NCBI RefSeq assembly: GCF_026914185.1
Contig: NC_070575.1
Location: 3,431,001-3,495,000, forward strand
DNA length: 64,000 nucleotides
From: Puccinia triticina
Lineage: Eukaryota; Basidiomycota; Pucciniomycetes; Pucciniales; Pucciniaceae
Direction of reading: 5' to 3'
Part shown: positions 31,608-43,893 of the stretch, piece by piece
Position numbering within the stretch: position 1 is the stretch's first letter
How the letters are laid out: every line of letters starts with the position of its first letter
Translations under genes and position numbers: made by a program
The notes under the pieces: model-generated
The model's input: only the letters and a program-made list of their open reading frames with translations
Told to the model about the DNA's origin: nothing
The model's database searches: none

Positions 31608-34600
31608 TCAGGACGGGGGGTTTGGGTTGGTTACTGACCGAGAGCCCAAGCCAAGGAATCCAAGCAAAGAGGGCTTACCAGGAGAGCAGAGAGGACTCGG
31701 CAGATGGTCAGGGTTCGAGCCGGTACTGCTTCCCTGCTCCGCAGTAATTGTGTGAGATCGTTTCCACCGCGTGGTAGTTGATGAAGATAAGCTAGTCGAC
31801 GGTGACCTCGACAGGGATGTGGGGGTGGGAGGAGAAAGCTGGCCATTCCGATCATTGTTGAACGTCCATTTCCTCGAATTAATCTTATGTTGAGAGAAAA
31901 AGTCTTGGGTAAACGCGAGGGCTCCGGGGAAGACCGGAGATGCCGCAGGACGATTATCAGGACTTGCTGTGGCGGTGGCTGCGGTTGTGGCTGGAGTAGC
32001 TGCTGTGGCCGGCGAAGCCTTCTTGAGAGCATTTGGATCTTTCAATTCAGACTGCAGGATTTTCGAATACCGCCTCTCAGACTTAGCATACAGGTCCCCG
32101 CAGATCTTCAAAAAGTCGGCCGTATTGCTGCCATCATCAGCGTTTTCAGAGACACGTTCGCGAGGTTCGGAGATTTCAGTGCACCGACGAGGTCGAGTGC
32201 CGAGCGGCCCGCTCATCCTGGTCGTCTTGGGGGGCAGGACGGAGGAGTAGTGTCTTGAAGCATCCAAGACCGATGCTTTCTGTTTAATGATCGTCATGAA
32301 GCTCGCCAGAAGCGAACAATCTCGAACCGGATCCAGCAGGTGAGGCAAGGTGGGGATCCCATCACGAGAGGAAGCAGGCAACGAAGCCCGGAGCGCATAC
32401 GGCAATCCATAGCCCTCGTATTCCTTCGAGGTCCATTCGGGCTTGACTGACTCAGATTCACTCGCAATGAATGAAATGTAATCCCGAAACGAGTCCAACT
32501 GGGTAGTAATAAATTCATTCATCACGCTCATCCAGGGTTCCTTGATCCCAAACAGCGTCAGATTCCCTAAACCTTGTAAAGTTTTCGCGACCAAGGTCAG
32601 GGTCCTCTGCGATTTACTGTCGGGCTGGAACTGGATCAGATTGAACAAGCGTGGGTTGAGAATAGCAGGCACAAAGAACCGTAGAAAGACAAAGGCTGAG
32701 ATGGAGGTCAATCTCATATCTTGATCGTCGTAGGCATCACCAACCAATTCTTGAATTTTGACAAAGATTTTCCTCAACCGATTGGGACATTTGGAGCGGT
32801 TGATGTACATCGATTGCCAGATTTCGTTCGAAATCTTCTTCAACTCTTTGGCGTTCTCATTCGCGATTTTCTCCTTCTGATGCGAAGAGAGCGAGGATTT
32901 CAGCTTAGAAGGGTCGATTTCCAGTTCTGCCTTCGCCATACAGATCCGCCGAATCACCGACCCCACGCTGGATTCTAGAAACGAGCTTCCAACGATCCTC
33001 ATGTAGGCTTCTAACATCTTCGTCAACAGTGTATTGGCTCTGAATAAAATGCTTGCTGTTGATAAGTCGCCGTTGATTTCAACTGCTGCAAGTTGTGAAA
33101 ATCGCATGAATAACCGATTGTTTGCTTCATAAATCCTGATCAATAGCTCTGACAGCCTATCTAGTTCTCCGACGGCCATGTTCGCCAGACTGAGCGGCAA
33201 CCCAATGTCGTCATCATTGTTCAAATACTATTGTTTTTATCCAGCCAATCCAAATCAGTCTTCAAAAGATGAATATGACAGAACGCAAAGGAAGACCAAC
33301 ATTCATCATCTTCGCATATTCCGGCTCGGCCAAAACGACCTGCTCGATAACGGTTATAGACAAGTTGATCTCGCCCATGATCTCGACTTTCTTATAAAGA
33401 TTATCTCGCACGTCAGTATTGCTCGAGTTTTCGTCGACATCAGCCTCGTTAGGAGTGCCATTGCTGTTAGAATATATAGGTAGCCAGAGGGGCAACTGGG
33501 TGTTCTTTTCGAAGGTTTTGAAATCCAAATAACTCTGCCCAATCAAGGTGATCTTGGAGGCAGAGGCTGAGGATGAGTTGGAGTGGGAAGTCGAAGGATT
33601 GGGACTGGAGTGGTCACGGGAGGACTTTGATTGAGGATGGCTGAGAGCCTTCTTGATCTGGTAAACGTTTAAAATCAGTGGCGTTTTGAACGAGCCGATT
33701 TCCCTTTCAAAAGACGAAAGAGCAAGATTAGCCTCGCAGCTTTTGGTGTGGTCTAAGAAAACAAAAGCGGCTGCGATTTGCTAAAGAGAGCGACAAGGGC
33801 TGATGATTGTACTTACGAAAATTTGAATCCTTCGCTCCAGAATGGGTTGGAATTCCGCTTGATAGTCGACCTGCCGATGATTTCTCTGTCCCAATCGAAC
33901 TCGACGAAATAAAAGTTATCATTAAAGCTATTGATTGAGATCGAGTTATTCTTCGAGCTATGGGTTGAAGAGCCAGGAATGGATATGGGGGTGGTGATCG
34001 ATGATGACGAAGCGGGCTTGTCGTCGAGGGTTGGCGCAGAAGCGGTTGGGATACTTTGGCGATTAACCGGGCCGCTGGGTTGATTGCTGTGCGTCAGACT
34101 AGAGGTGATTGAGCTCGAAAACCCGGTGGTCGAACTGTCAGACTCATCGAGATTTTTGGAATCGTAACGGGCTGACAGCGGCAGCTTTCCGTTTTGAGGG
34201 TCCTGTTGATGCCCAGGATCAGTGATGACAAACTGCTGAGAAGTTTGATGTTTGCCAACATTGGACGACTTGTTGAACAATGCTTCTTTGTTGATCGACA
34301 GCAGAGAGGCTTGGCTCCCGGTAGATAGAAACCCTCCAGTCGAGTTCCTTCGGTCGTCCTTTATCATGAGTCGAGCCCCGTTGACAATTCCGGTCGCTCC
34401 AGAAGAGTCATTGATTATATTGTTCACAGTTATCTGTCGGGTTTCGCCCAGTTTTCTACCTTCCAATAGTTGGATTTCGATCCCCCTCCAAATCCTAACT
34501 CGTTCAGGTGATGCCTGTTTAGTCAAATTGCTTTTGTTTGATCCCATATCTCCCGGGCTAGGATGACCAGGCAATGATGACGTCTGGTGAATAGTTTGCG

Positions 34601-37309
34601 ATCCTGGCTGGGTCAAGCTCAGCACCCTTGGGCGTGCTCCCTGGGGACCAGCGGCCTGGTTTTTCTTGCTGGAGCGCGGGTAAAGATGTCGAAAGTCATC
34701 AGGCCTGCAAAAGCATTTGCAGATGACCAACCAAGACTCGAGCAAAACGGTGTTGGGCATGCAGATATAAATCGAGAGTTCTGGGGTGCCGCTTGGAGAG
34801 TCGCTCCGCTGATAAGAAGGATTGACGGGAGTATGGCCAGAGTTCTTTGACGTGTCTTTCATGTTGGCAGTAAGGGGCGAGGATGAAGACGGGTCCAATT
34901 GATGTTGACTTGCAAATCCACCGAAATGACTGGGCGTGTTAGGGATGGAGCCATTGGTGGAGGACTGAAATGGCGGAGATGCGTGTAAGGGAAGCGAGCT
35001 TGTCGAGTTGACCGCTGAACCGGGGATTCGTGTGGTAGATTGAGGGGGGCTTCCTGCCCTGCGAGTAATGACGCCACAGTGAGGCCGGCCAAAAATCGAC
35101 TGATGAACCATCCGAACATCCGTCCGTCGGTAAGAAGGTAGATAGATCCGGTGCAGAACCACGTCGGTCTAGACAACCAAGTGTGTGGCCGAGGAGAAAT
35201 GGACAGAAGAAGTATTTGCAGAAATGCATTTGATCAGGTTTGATTCCCGAAAGCATATTGACTTGGGGGAAGGGGATTATGGTTTAATGGATAAAAGCGA
35301 AAAAAATCCGGCAGCCATGCTTACACCAGAGTATAGTGTAAAATGACCATCTTCCGTGATCACTCCTTGGACCAATTTCCATTGACCAGAGCCGATACCC
35401 TGCGAGTTCATCGCGGCGCCTGGTCCCAAGGCCAATTGGCTGGTGATGGATCCATTGCCGCCTGCGCTGCCACTGGATTGGGACGTAGGTTTCTTCCTGC
35501 CGATCCTAGAATCGGCGTTGAAAGGATGTTTTTTCTGTTTAGTTTGCTGGTCGGCAGGCTTCGAGCCAGATGGAATCCGATTCTGGCTCAGTTTGAGCAT
35601 GTCGGTCGAGTCATTTGCACTTCGATCAGTCAGCGCATCTAACTGCTCAGATAAACTGTGCGGATCTAGATTTGGCTTCTGGTGGCCTGAGTCGGCCGGT
35701 GCAGATAATTCGAGCTGAGGACATGATGCGGTGTCTCTCTGCTTAGTCAACCCACTGATCAGACCTAATTTAACTCCTCGTCTTTCTTTCTTTACGGTCG
35801 CCGACTTGGCAGGTTTGGCCTCAGCCGCTGGTCTCACGTGGTGGAAAAAGTGTCTAGAGATACCACCGATGCGGTTGTTCGATAGAATAGATGTAGCAGA
35901 AGAGCTTTGCGAGATCGCTGGGCTAGGCTGGACTGTACTGTCAGGAGGAGTTGAGGGTGCGTCATAGACCCAGACATAAAAGTGACCAGACCAGTTTCTA
36001 TACTTGGGATTGAGTGGACTTGAAGATGTGGTAAAACGAGTGGATTGATCGGCAGGCGTAGGGCTAGCTCGTCCTGTAAACAGAGTGGAAGGACTAGTTT
36101 CGATCGGAAACTTCATCGCCGAAGATTCACGAGAGTCATCAGCCCCACCATAGGGCATCGGGGTTTGGAGCGGATTCATAAAGTTGGTGGATGAGTCTGG
36201 TTGAGCAGACGCTGGCACGGTGCCATCCTCAGTGATCGAACCCAAACGGCCGGGAAAATCGAGTGAGACAAGGCCGGTGCTGGTGAATGGAACGGAGATC
36301 GAGCGACGGTACGGTGGGGCGAAAATCTTGAGTGGTAGTGGGATGTGGGACTTGGGGGGATCGGAAGGGGTGTCATCTTGAGCACCTTCTTCCGACGAGG
36401 GATGGGCTTGTGGATAGATTTCGTTGGATGCCCCTGGGACAGCTTCGGCAAGTCTGTTGGCATGAGACTGAAGATCTGATTGGAAGATGTAGTGGGATTG
36501 GGAGGGGTTGAGGAGGCTTAAACCAAGATTGGAGGCTGATTTGGGATACGAATCGACCGCGGCAAGCTCGCCAGGGGTGGCTGAGGGTGGTGGGAATTGA
36601 TAGGCTGAGTTTGAAAGATTATCAGGGGTGTTTTGGTTCTCATGTTCATGCGCTGTTCGTCCAAGGTGGTCGGTGGTGAATGGTGAGGTGGAAATGGAGG
36701 ATTGGCGAGCAGGATTAGAGTCGATTGAAAGGTCAAGATGGTCCAATCCCATCGAAGTTGAAGGAGAATGCTAAAGAACAGCCAACAGTTTGTGAAGTTC
36801 AGCAGCCGACCGACACACTCATAGACAGAAAGGTGTACATTGGATCAGACAGAAAGACGATCAACACAAAACCCAATGTGTAGGAGTCCCGGTCTTTCTG
36901 TCTCGCGCTGTGTGAGGCTTTGAGAGAAGAGATGCTTAACTGTTTCATAATGATCGCAATAGCTGTCCCGAGAAGTGGAACGGTGCAGATATCGAGCTCC
37001 ATCACGAGTTCGTTCATCCTGAGACTGGTGTACGCAGATGGAGAGGACGCAAGTCGGTCAGTCAGTCAGTCATCGTGTTGGATATGTGGATGTGATTACC
37101 AGATGTTGCTGTTCGGGTGGATTGTTCATGAGCTCGGTCGTGTTGGCAGTATGACTGGTTGCAGGTGGCTCTTCGCCCAGCTGGTGCTGCTGTTCCTGCT
37201 GTGCTGGCTTGGCAGGGTCGATGGCCTGTCGGCGGAGTCGCTTGAGTCTGGCGCGGTGGCCCTCGAACCCGTTGAGAGCACTGGTGGGTGAGCCGGCTAG
37301 TTTCTGCAT
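31608..37309 (-). CDS. Bud2-like Ras GTPase-activating protein (about 1,714 aa)
   Basis: The model is complement(join(31608..33227, 33301..33739, 33817..35168, 35325..36770, 36941..37018, 37100..37309)), in frame throughout. A long Ser/Pro-rich N-terminus (to about residue 540) is followed by a PH-like segment (ending near GHFTLYSG) and a C2 region near 1000-1170 (FVEFDWDREIIGRS; NPFWSEGF). The RasGAP domain spans about 1195-1460: the arginine-finger block LFRANTLLTK has its Arg near residue 1238, and FLRFFVPAILNPRLF lies near 1356. A disordered tail completes the protein. C2 plus RasGAP with this spacing fits the Bud2/Cla2 class, GAPs for Rsr1-type Ras GTPases in bud-site and polarity control at the cortex. 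The exon 5 acceptor (CCAAAAG) is weak; the better-looking TTCTTAG upstream breaks the frame. A GTAAGC...CAG pair near the 3' end could remove an optional in-frame intron. Confidence 0.85.
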
Positions 37310-38395
37310 CGTCGGCTCTCATCTACGGGAATGAATTGCGAACATGACGGCCAATGGTTAGGAGAGGAGGGGGGGATGCTATATTAAACCCGACTGGGCT
37401 TCATGCTTGATCTCGAGCGCTCGTCTGGCTCCGGTCGAACTCTAATCACGCGAGGACCGGCCGCCTCTCATTTCTTGAGAATGAGCACTTTGATGTGCGA
37501 GCTGGGATGTTGGGCGAAGCAAGACGCAAGAGCAGCCCCACCAACTCGCAGCCCATCTCTCCTCGATATCCTCAATTCATTCCTCGATCTCCGCAGTCTC
37601 TTCACGTAGCGGATCTCCTCCAATCAGCCGCATTATCCCCGCCTGCCACCGGTACAATTAAACACTGCATGTATTTCAATGGAGAAGATCCCAAAGGTGA
37701 TCTCAATTGATACTGTAACATCCCACCAGTCACCACGTTGGTCCTTCGTTGGTCTGCCGTATGGCGTCGGCAAACTCCAAGTATGTACATATTCGTGATT
37801 TTTGGGCTTTTTGGACTGTGTAATCGGCCAACTCAGCTATGGTTTTGGAATCAGACCAACCACTCATCCTTTGAACAACGAAGCGCGCTGGCCGCTTGGC
37901 CAGGCTCAGGCTTGGCTACCACCAAGTCGGCACCATACAGCACTACGTATCGTGCCATCCTGGAACACTGGAAAGTTGTTCTTGCCAAGCCTGGCTTCAC
38001 GGAGCGGCAGTGTTTCGTCAGATTCGCAGTCCCACTCGGTTAGGAAGCACTCCCGAGGGTGCACTTGGGTGTCCCGGGACAACTGGATCACAAGAACATC
38101 ACGGCTAGCGCTGGATCATCGTTGTTCCAGGGGCACCCGAGGTGTTCCTGATACATATTCCAGTATGTGTACGTGGTCCGTCGTTTCGCTCGGTGTTTCA
38201 GCTGGTTGGTCATTGAGCACACCTTCCCCACGGGTTGCCCTAGTATAAGGAGCGATAGCTGCGTTTCGTGCTGCACTAGGCTGCACTGCCGACGACTCGG
38301 CCAACTGTTCACGTATATTAACCACAAGATACAATTGCTTCCCGACGCTCCCCAGATTTGATAGGGAATTTTGGACGAATTCGACGGATCACAAA
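37310..38395. other. Intergenic region between divergent RasGAP and duplicated-domain genes
   Basis: No gene seen; it presumably holds promoters for both neighbours. Short frames on both strands lack recognisable features. Confidence 0.5.
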
Positions 38396-40489
38396 ATGCC
38401 CATCCTCGATAACATCCCTCTGCGCCGGTGTTACCTGATTTACCCCATTCTCACCCGGGTGTTGACAATAGTTTCCGCTGCGTATCACCGTCCGATGCCA
38501 TCCGAGCTGGTGTCAGTCGACGGCGTCTGGAAGACCATCGACGACCCACTCCTGCTTGATGGAGTGGCGCATTCCGACTTTGACGCAGCCTTCAACGCAG
38601 CAGAACACACCGCTTGGTCACCATATTCACCCAGTCCTCATTACCCAGCGAACCCCGAATCGGATGGAATGCAATATATACACACCCATGAGATGCCAAT
38701 GTCCCCTTCGACCTTTTTTCAAGGTCCTTCGACTAGCTGTAGGCCAAGTTCATCTTTATTCCTTCTAATACATTCATCGAGCGAAAAGAAGGGGGAAGTA
38801 ACTGAACATTGCTAGTAATCTCCCATCTTGACAGCCTACCCAATGATGAACCAGGGTCACTTTCCCTATGAAACACCGATCGCGCCGCCAAACACGGAGA
38901 CCGTTCAAGGTGCATCCACTCATCATCCAGGTTAGTCTACCTGGATGCATTCAGAAGATTTGTGAGCTGAGTGAGACGATACTCACAAACTGATGGCTTG
39001 GATTTCATGTGCAGCCCCTTGGTCGACAACACAGGATATTATTTATAACGATATTTTGAACAGCCCCAACAAGCCAAGTGAACTCGACGTGGCGGCAAAC
39101 AATGCATTGATAGCACTCCTACTCAAAACTACTTTTGGCAAGTTCCAAGAGAAATCGCAAGGCGCCCAGATTACTCCGCAAATGACTATAAGCCAAAGAA
39201 ATCGCCACATGACATTGCCGATGGTGTTGGATGCTTCGATCGATTTTTCAAAGAAGCTACTACGAGTCGCAGATTCTACAAGTTCAGCACGTCAAACAAT
39301 ACCCCTTGATGATTGTGATTTGGCATACAAGAATTTGATGGCGTGGATGTACGATTTGCATATGCGAATTTTAGACAGGGCCAACCTACCCGCCTACGCA
39401 TACAGGTTACAGCACGACAACTTGTTCAACTGGTTGGAAAACCAGGTCTTTAACCCTCAGAATGGTCTTCCAGTCATGGGGAGGATTGACTACATTCCAG
39501 GATTTTTTGATTGGAAAGACCATCATTTTGGCCCTACTCAGCTACAATTGATCAACTACTTCGCCCAACCTTGTCGCAGCAATACCCTAGTGTCAACTAC
39601 CGCCTCGAGTCTTGTGAGAAAATTTTTGTATGAGAATCCAAGTGAGTTTTATTTTCTGCAAGTGGTCGGACTGAGTGAAGTCTTTGAATAATCTTGAGAG
39701 GGGTGAATTAAATCATTTTTTGCTATGCATCACTTAACTCAATCAGATGGCTATCTAGCCTCGAAGTACGATCCGGAAACTTCTATCCGAGAACCCATAA
39801 ATCCAGAATTTATGGTAATCAACTCTTTCTTAGTCGGCCACAAACTGCCAGATTACAGCCTCAATGACGAGCTCAATTTTTTGATTGAGCAACACTTCAA
39901 AAAAATGTGGAATCCACTAACTACAAACACAATGACGCCAAAAACCTACCATCCCAAGTTACCTGTAGCGATGTACTGCGTCAACAAGGGGCCAAACGAA
40001 CAGATTATCCGAGTTTTGGCCAGGCAAGATAATCAACGGCCGCGACAGCTTAACAAGAGAGAGTTACAGCCGAGGTTTAAAATTTTATTCAATGTGGCTG
40101 ATTTTGCCCACGCCAAGATCCTCAGTATTCTGCCACGCAAGAATAAGTCCGAGGAAATGGAAAGAAGAAAAGAATGTTTCAACTGGCTCCTCACAAGTAT
40201 CACCAATCCAAGCAATGATATTCCTGTCATGGGGACTTGCAAAATTCACAGAGGTTTTGCCCCATGGGAGGGAACTCATCACCACCAACGCAAGAAATTT
40301 GGACAAGTTCAACTACGATTAATTGAATACTTTTCGGAAATTATCTCAAAACCTGAGTTAGATCAATTGACAACATTCCTCATCTGTTCATTTTATCAAG
40401 AAAAACATCCTGATGTTTATAGATTTTTATTGCAACACTCTCGAGTCTCAACAAGATATCAATTACATTTTGACTATGGCATAATTTGA
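38396..40489 (+). CDS. Rust-type protein with internally duplicated domain (597 aa)
   Basis: The model is join(38396..38723, 38835..38930, 39015..39641, 39747..40489); all joins keep frame. The N-terminus (MPILDNIPLRRCYLIYPILT, then RVLTIVSAAYH) may be a signal peptide or anchor. Exons 3 and 4 each encode one version of the same domain of about 200 aa. Domain 1 (about 145-350) has NPQNGLPVMGRIDYIPGF, then WKDHHFGPTQLQLINYF. Domain 2 (about 375-590) has NPSNDIPVMGTCKIHRGFAPW, then FGQVQLRLIEYF. A helix-rich stretch and a [IL]xRxF[LK]YExxP-type ending follow in each. I do not recognise the domain and see no catalytic motif. A decayed relative lies at 44.5-46.5 kb, so this is a small local family. 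Cellular location is uncertain. Confidence 0.8.
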
Positions 40490-41031
40490 AATGGAAACTT
40501 GTTTTGGTGATGTGGCCATCACAGTTTTCCTTCACGACACAAATTGATTTGTGGATCACCTCCCTCAATGATTCTACCTTGACCTCTCCCTCATACCAAC
40601 CATTGTTCCTTTTTTCTCTTTCTCTCTAGTTAATTTTCTAATTTCTTGGATTCTTTTCCCATCTCACTTAGGGGTTTGTTTGTGTGTTTGATTGAAGAAG
40701 TTGTTTTCTTTTGTTTCACAAAGATGTCACTTAGATTCATAGTGAGCAATGCCATAGGCCAAATTTCACTTTAAAAAGAAGAATCTCAAATTTGTGGCAG
40801 AAGTAACAGTCAGAATGTTTCATTAAACCATTAGTAGATGCATAAGATTTCACCTACCAGCTTTTTTAACCAAAGAACAAATCACACAATACAATTACGG
40901 ATTTAATTTCCGCACGGAGGGAAACTTGTTGCGCACGGGAATGTCCGTTGACTTGATTTCACGTTACATTGAGCCCCCCTCCGCGCGCGCCACCAGCTGC
41001 CCCCCAAAAACTATCCCGCCTGAGTAATGCC
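40490..41031. other. 3' flank, no gene seen
   Basis: AT-rich DNA downstream of the 597-aa gene, then a GC-rich patch (40940-41020) with CGCGCGCGCC. Confidence 0.5.
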
Positions 41032-41434
41032 CATTGCCCTACCCCAAAGGATGTCTCCCAAACGCTTGGGAGACAGCCTTTGAGGGTGGGCTCCGCCACA
41101 GATGCCAAAATTGTGCCGGCCCTGCCAACCTTGTGCAACTTCAAGTTTGGATTTAGACAAAGTCATCATTCATGATGTCTTTCCCCTCTAATCAACCTCT
41201 CCAGCCTTTAGGTTAGGCTCAGGGTTAGGCTTAGGGGCCTAGGGGGGATATGAAAAAACCCTATGTTGTTGTATCAAGTCAATAAAAAGTCCTTTGGATT
41301 TTTCAAAGTCAATCAACTCTGAATACCTGCCAAAATGCTGTTTGAGGCATTTTTGGCATTGTTATTTTGGCTTAGCTTGCCCTCAAAGGATGACTCCTGA
41401 GCGTGTGGGAGACATCCTTTGGGGTAGGGCAATG
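41032..41434. repeat. Small foldback/MITE-like element (403 bp)
   Basis: Inverted arms of about 60 bp, CATTGCCCTACCCCAAAGGA at 41032 and its reverse complement ending at 41434, continue through GATGTCTCCCA and the CCTTTGAGGG region with few mismatches. The interior (41100-41370) is non-coding. No target duplication was assigned. It lies immediately left of the hairpin minisatellite array. Confidence 0.8.
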
Positions 41435-41489
41435 TGTTACACTCAGATGCCGGGTTGAGACACTCCAGCCATCCAGAGGAAACAATCCC

Positions 41490-42040
41490 CTCAATAAGCG
41501 GCACAGTCCAGTCATTGAGAGGCTACATCCCTCTTGATGACCAGAATAGACCGGTCATTGAGAGGATACATCTCTCTTGATGACCAGCATTCCGGTCATC
41601 CAGAGGACACATCCCCCTCAATGACTGGTCTATGCCGGTCATCCAGAGGGATGTAGCCTCTTAATGCTGGTCTATGCCGGTCATCAAGAGTGATATAGCC
41701 TCTTTATGACCGGTCTATGCTGGTCATCAAGAGGGATGTAGCCTCTCAATGACCGGTCTATGCAGGTCATCAAGAGTGATGTGGCCTCTTGATGACTGGT
41801 CTATGCCGTTCATCAAGAGGTATGTAGCCTCTTGATGACCGGTCTGTACTGGTCATCAAGGAGGATTTCTCCTCTCAATAACTGGAATGCCAGTCATCAA
41901 GAGAGATGTATCCTCTTGATGACCGGTCTATTCCGCTCATCTAGAGGGATGTAGCCTCTCAATGACCGGTCTATTCCGCTCATCTAGAGGGATGTAGCCT
42001 CTCAATGACCGGACTGTGCCGGTCATCAAGGGGATTCTTT
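41490..42040. repeat. Hairpin minisatellite, main tandem array (about 13 units)
   Basis: About 13 head-to-tail units of roughly 43 bp. Each unit is a near-palindrome: CCTCTTGATGACCGG, a 6-nt loop such as TCTATG, then CCGGTCATCAAGAGG, followed by a GATGTAG spacer. Many units carry compensating or single changes in the stem. Relatives occur at 17.0, 18.0, 18.4, 20.9-21.5 and 63.8-64.0 kb. Confidence 0.9.
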
Positions 42041-42804
42041 CCTTGGGATGGCTGGAGTTTCTTAGGCTGCAAGTTACACTACAAACAATATGTACTTTAC
42101 ATGCATGTATAGTGGTTCAATGCCATGGTATAGTGGTTCAACATATAGTGGTTGCGTTTTTTTAAGTACTACAAATGAAAAATATTGAATTGAAAAATAA
42201 TTTGTCTTGGTATTGTTGAAAATTTACAGCTCATTAAGCACACAATGCATCTTTGAAAATTTGCCATTAGCAGGATTTTGCCTCATTATCTGGAATATAA
42301 GTTGGTTTGCATCAGTGTGTAATGCCACAATCAGTGAGGAGAGTGTTTGCTATGAGAGAATATTCAATGAAGAACAATTGGGGACCATTCAATTTACATT
42401 TGCGGCATTTTTCCACCCCAATGTGCATGCTCCCAGCCTAAATAGCAGGATTTTCACCTGTTTTTACTATTTGCACCAGTGTGTCATACCACAATCAGTG
42501 AGAGGAGGATTTACTATGGAAGATTCTTCAATGGACACCATTTGGGCACCACCTGACTTACAGTTGCGGCATTTTTTCACAACAATGTGCATGCTTGCAG
42601 CCTAAATAGCAGGATTTTCACCTGTTTTTGCTGTTTTGCACCAGTGTGTAATGCCACAATCAGTGAGGAGAGTGTTGATTATGAGATAATATTAAATGTA
42701 GAGCATTTGGGCACCATTCAATTTACATTTGTGGCATTTTTCCACCCCAATGTGCATCCTCACAGCCTAAATAGCAGGATTTTCACCTGTTTTTGCTGTT
42801 TTGC

Positions 42805-43154
42805 TGTAAGCCCCCTCCTTTGGGGTCTCACAATAATATTACATAGCTATCACTAGATTACATAATCCACCTTGTACTTATTCTCATCCCTTTCCTTCCT
42901 TAGTTCAGCAGAGATCCCTGTAGACTGACACACCTCTCTGAGCTAGGTAAGCCATTCACCCTTTTACCTTATCTCCTCTTTCATCTATTTCCTTCTCACC
43001 ACCAGTTGTAGATACAGAGAGATCCCTTTACACTGACACATATCTCTGAGCTAGTTCCCGCTCATCATTTAAATCATAGTCCCTGGTTCTAGAATCTGTG
43101 CCTTTGTGCCCCTCTTGAGCCACTCAACAGTGAAGGAGATTCCAACTCCTTACA
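42805..43154. mobile_element. Solo LTR (350 bp) inserted in foldback element 3
   Basis: It starts TGTAAGCCCCC and ends CTCCTTACA, with the 5-bp target duplication TTTGC on both sides (42800-42804 and 43155-43159). It interrupts a foldback-arm repeat whose sequence resumes exactly (TTTGCACCAGTGTGTAATGC). It contains an internal partial duplication: GAGATCCCTGTAGACTGACA at 42910 and a close copy near 43020. This is the footprint of an LTR retrotransposon removed by LTR-LTR recombination. Confidence 0.85.
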
Positions 43155-43759
43155 TTTGCACCAGTGTGTAATGCCACAAAATGGCCCAACCAAGATTTTT
43201 ATAAAACCAAAGTGAAGGTAATAAGATGAAGAATCATATTCAAATTTCATAATTCCTCTTTCAACAGTGAAATTATGAGTAATTTTGGGAAAACTGCTTA
43301 GAAATCCCATTTTGGCTCAATTTTAGCTTGTTAACCACAATTACACTGTTCAAAGTGGCCCAAAAAAAATAAATGCATCAAAAATGGAGATAATTGAGTG
43401 AATAAATAGATTCAGTATTTATCACTTTTCTTGAAATTGAGGGAGTATGAGCAATTTTGAGAAAACGGGAGAAAATAGCCATTTTGATGAATTTTTGGCT
43501 GGTTAACCACAATTTCACAGTCACAAGTACCCCAAGGAACATGGTTGTACATTCAAACTGAAGCTTGATCAATAAATAATTTTATTATACATTTATCAGT
43601 TCTTTTGAAACACTGGTGACTGAAAGTATGGCTAAATTTGAGATGACAGCTGATTTTGGCTTTCTTACCACAATTACAGTCACAAGTGGCCAAGGAAACA
43701 TGATCAAAATCCAAAATGAAGCTTATTGGATAAATTGTTATATTCTACATTAGAGATGG

Positions 43760-43893
43760 CAAATGGCACCCGGGTACCTGCTGCATGTACAGGTATCCCC
43801 TGGGCCTCAATTTTCACCAATTTTGAGACACCCATATGCAGGAGGGCAGGTACGTTCCGGGTGTGGAGAGCAGGTACCCGCGGCACCCGCCAA
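43760..43893. repeat. GGTACC-rich island inside foldback element 3
   Basis: Starts after TTAGAGATGGCAAATGGCAC and holds GGGTACCTG...CAGGTACCCGCGGCACC around a core with CAATTTTCACCAATTTTGAG. It shares the AGAGAT-GCx flank with the islands at 16857 and 18518. It lies between the arm and the centre of the foldback element, so it probably inserted there. Confidence 0.7.

Noticed and set aside
41490..42040. CRISPR array
   Set aside because: The units are contiguous palindromic repeats without unique spacers, in a eukaryotic genome; this is a minisatellite.
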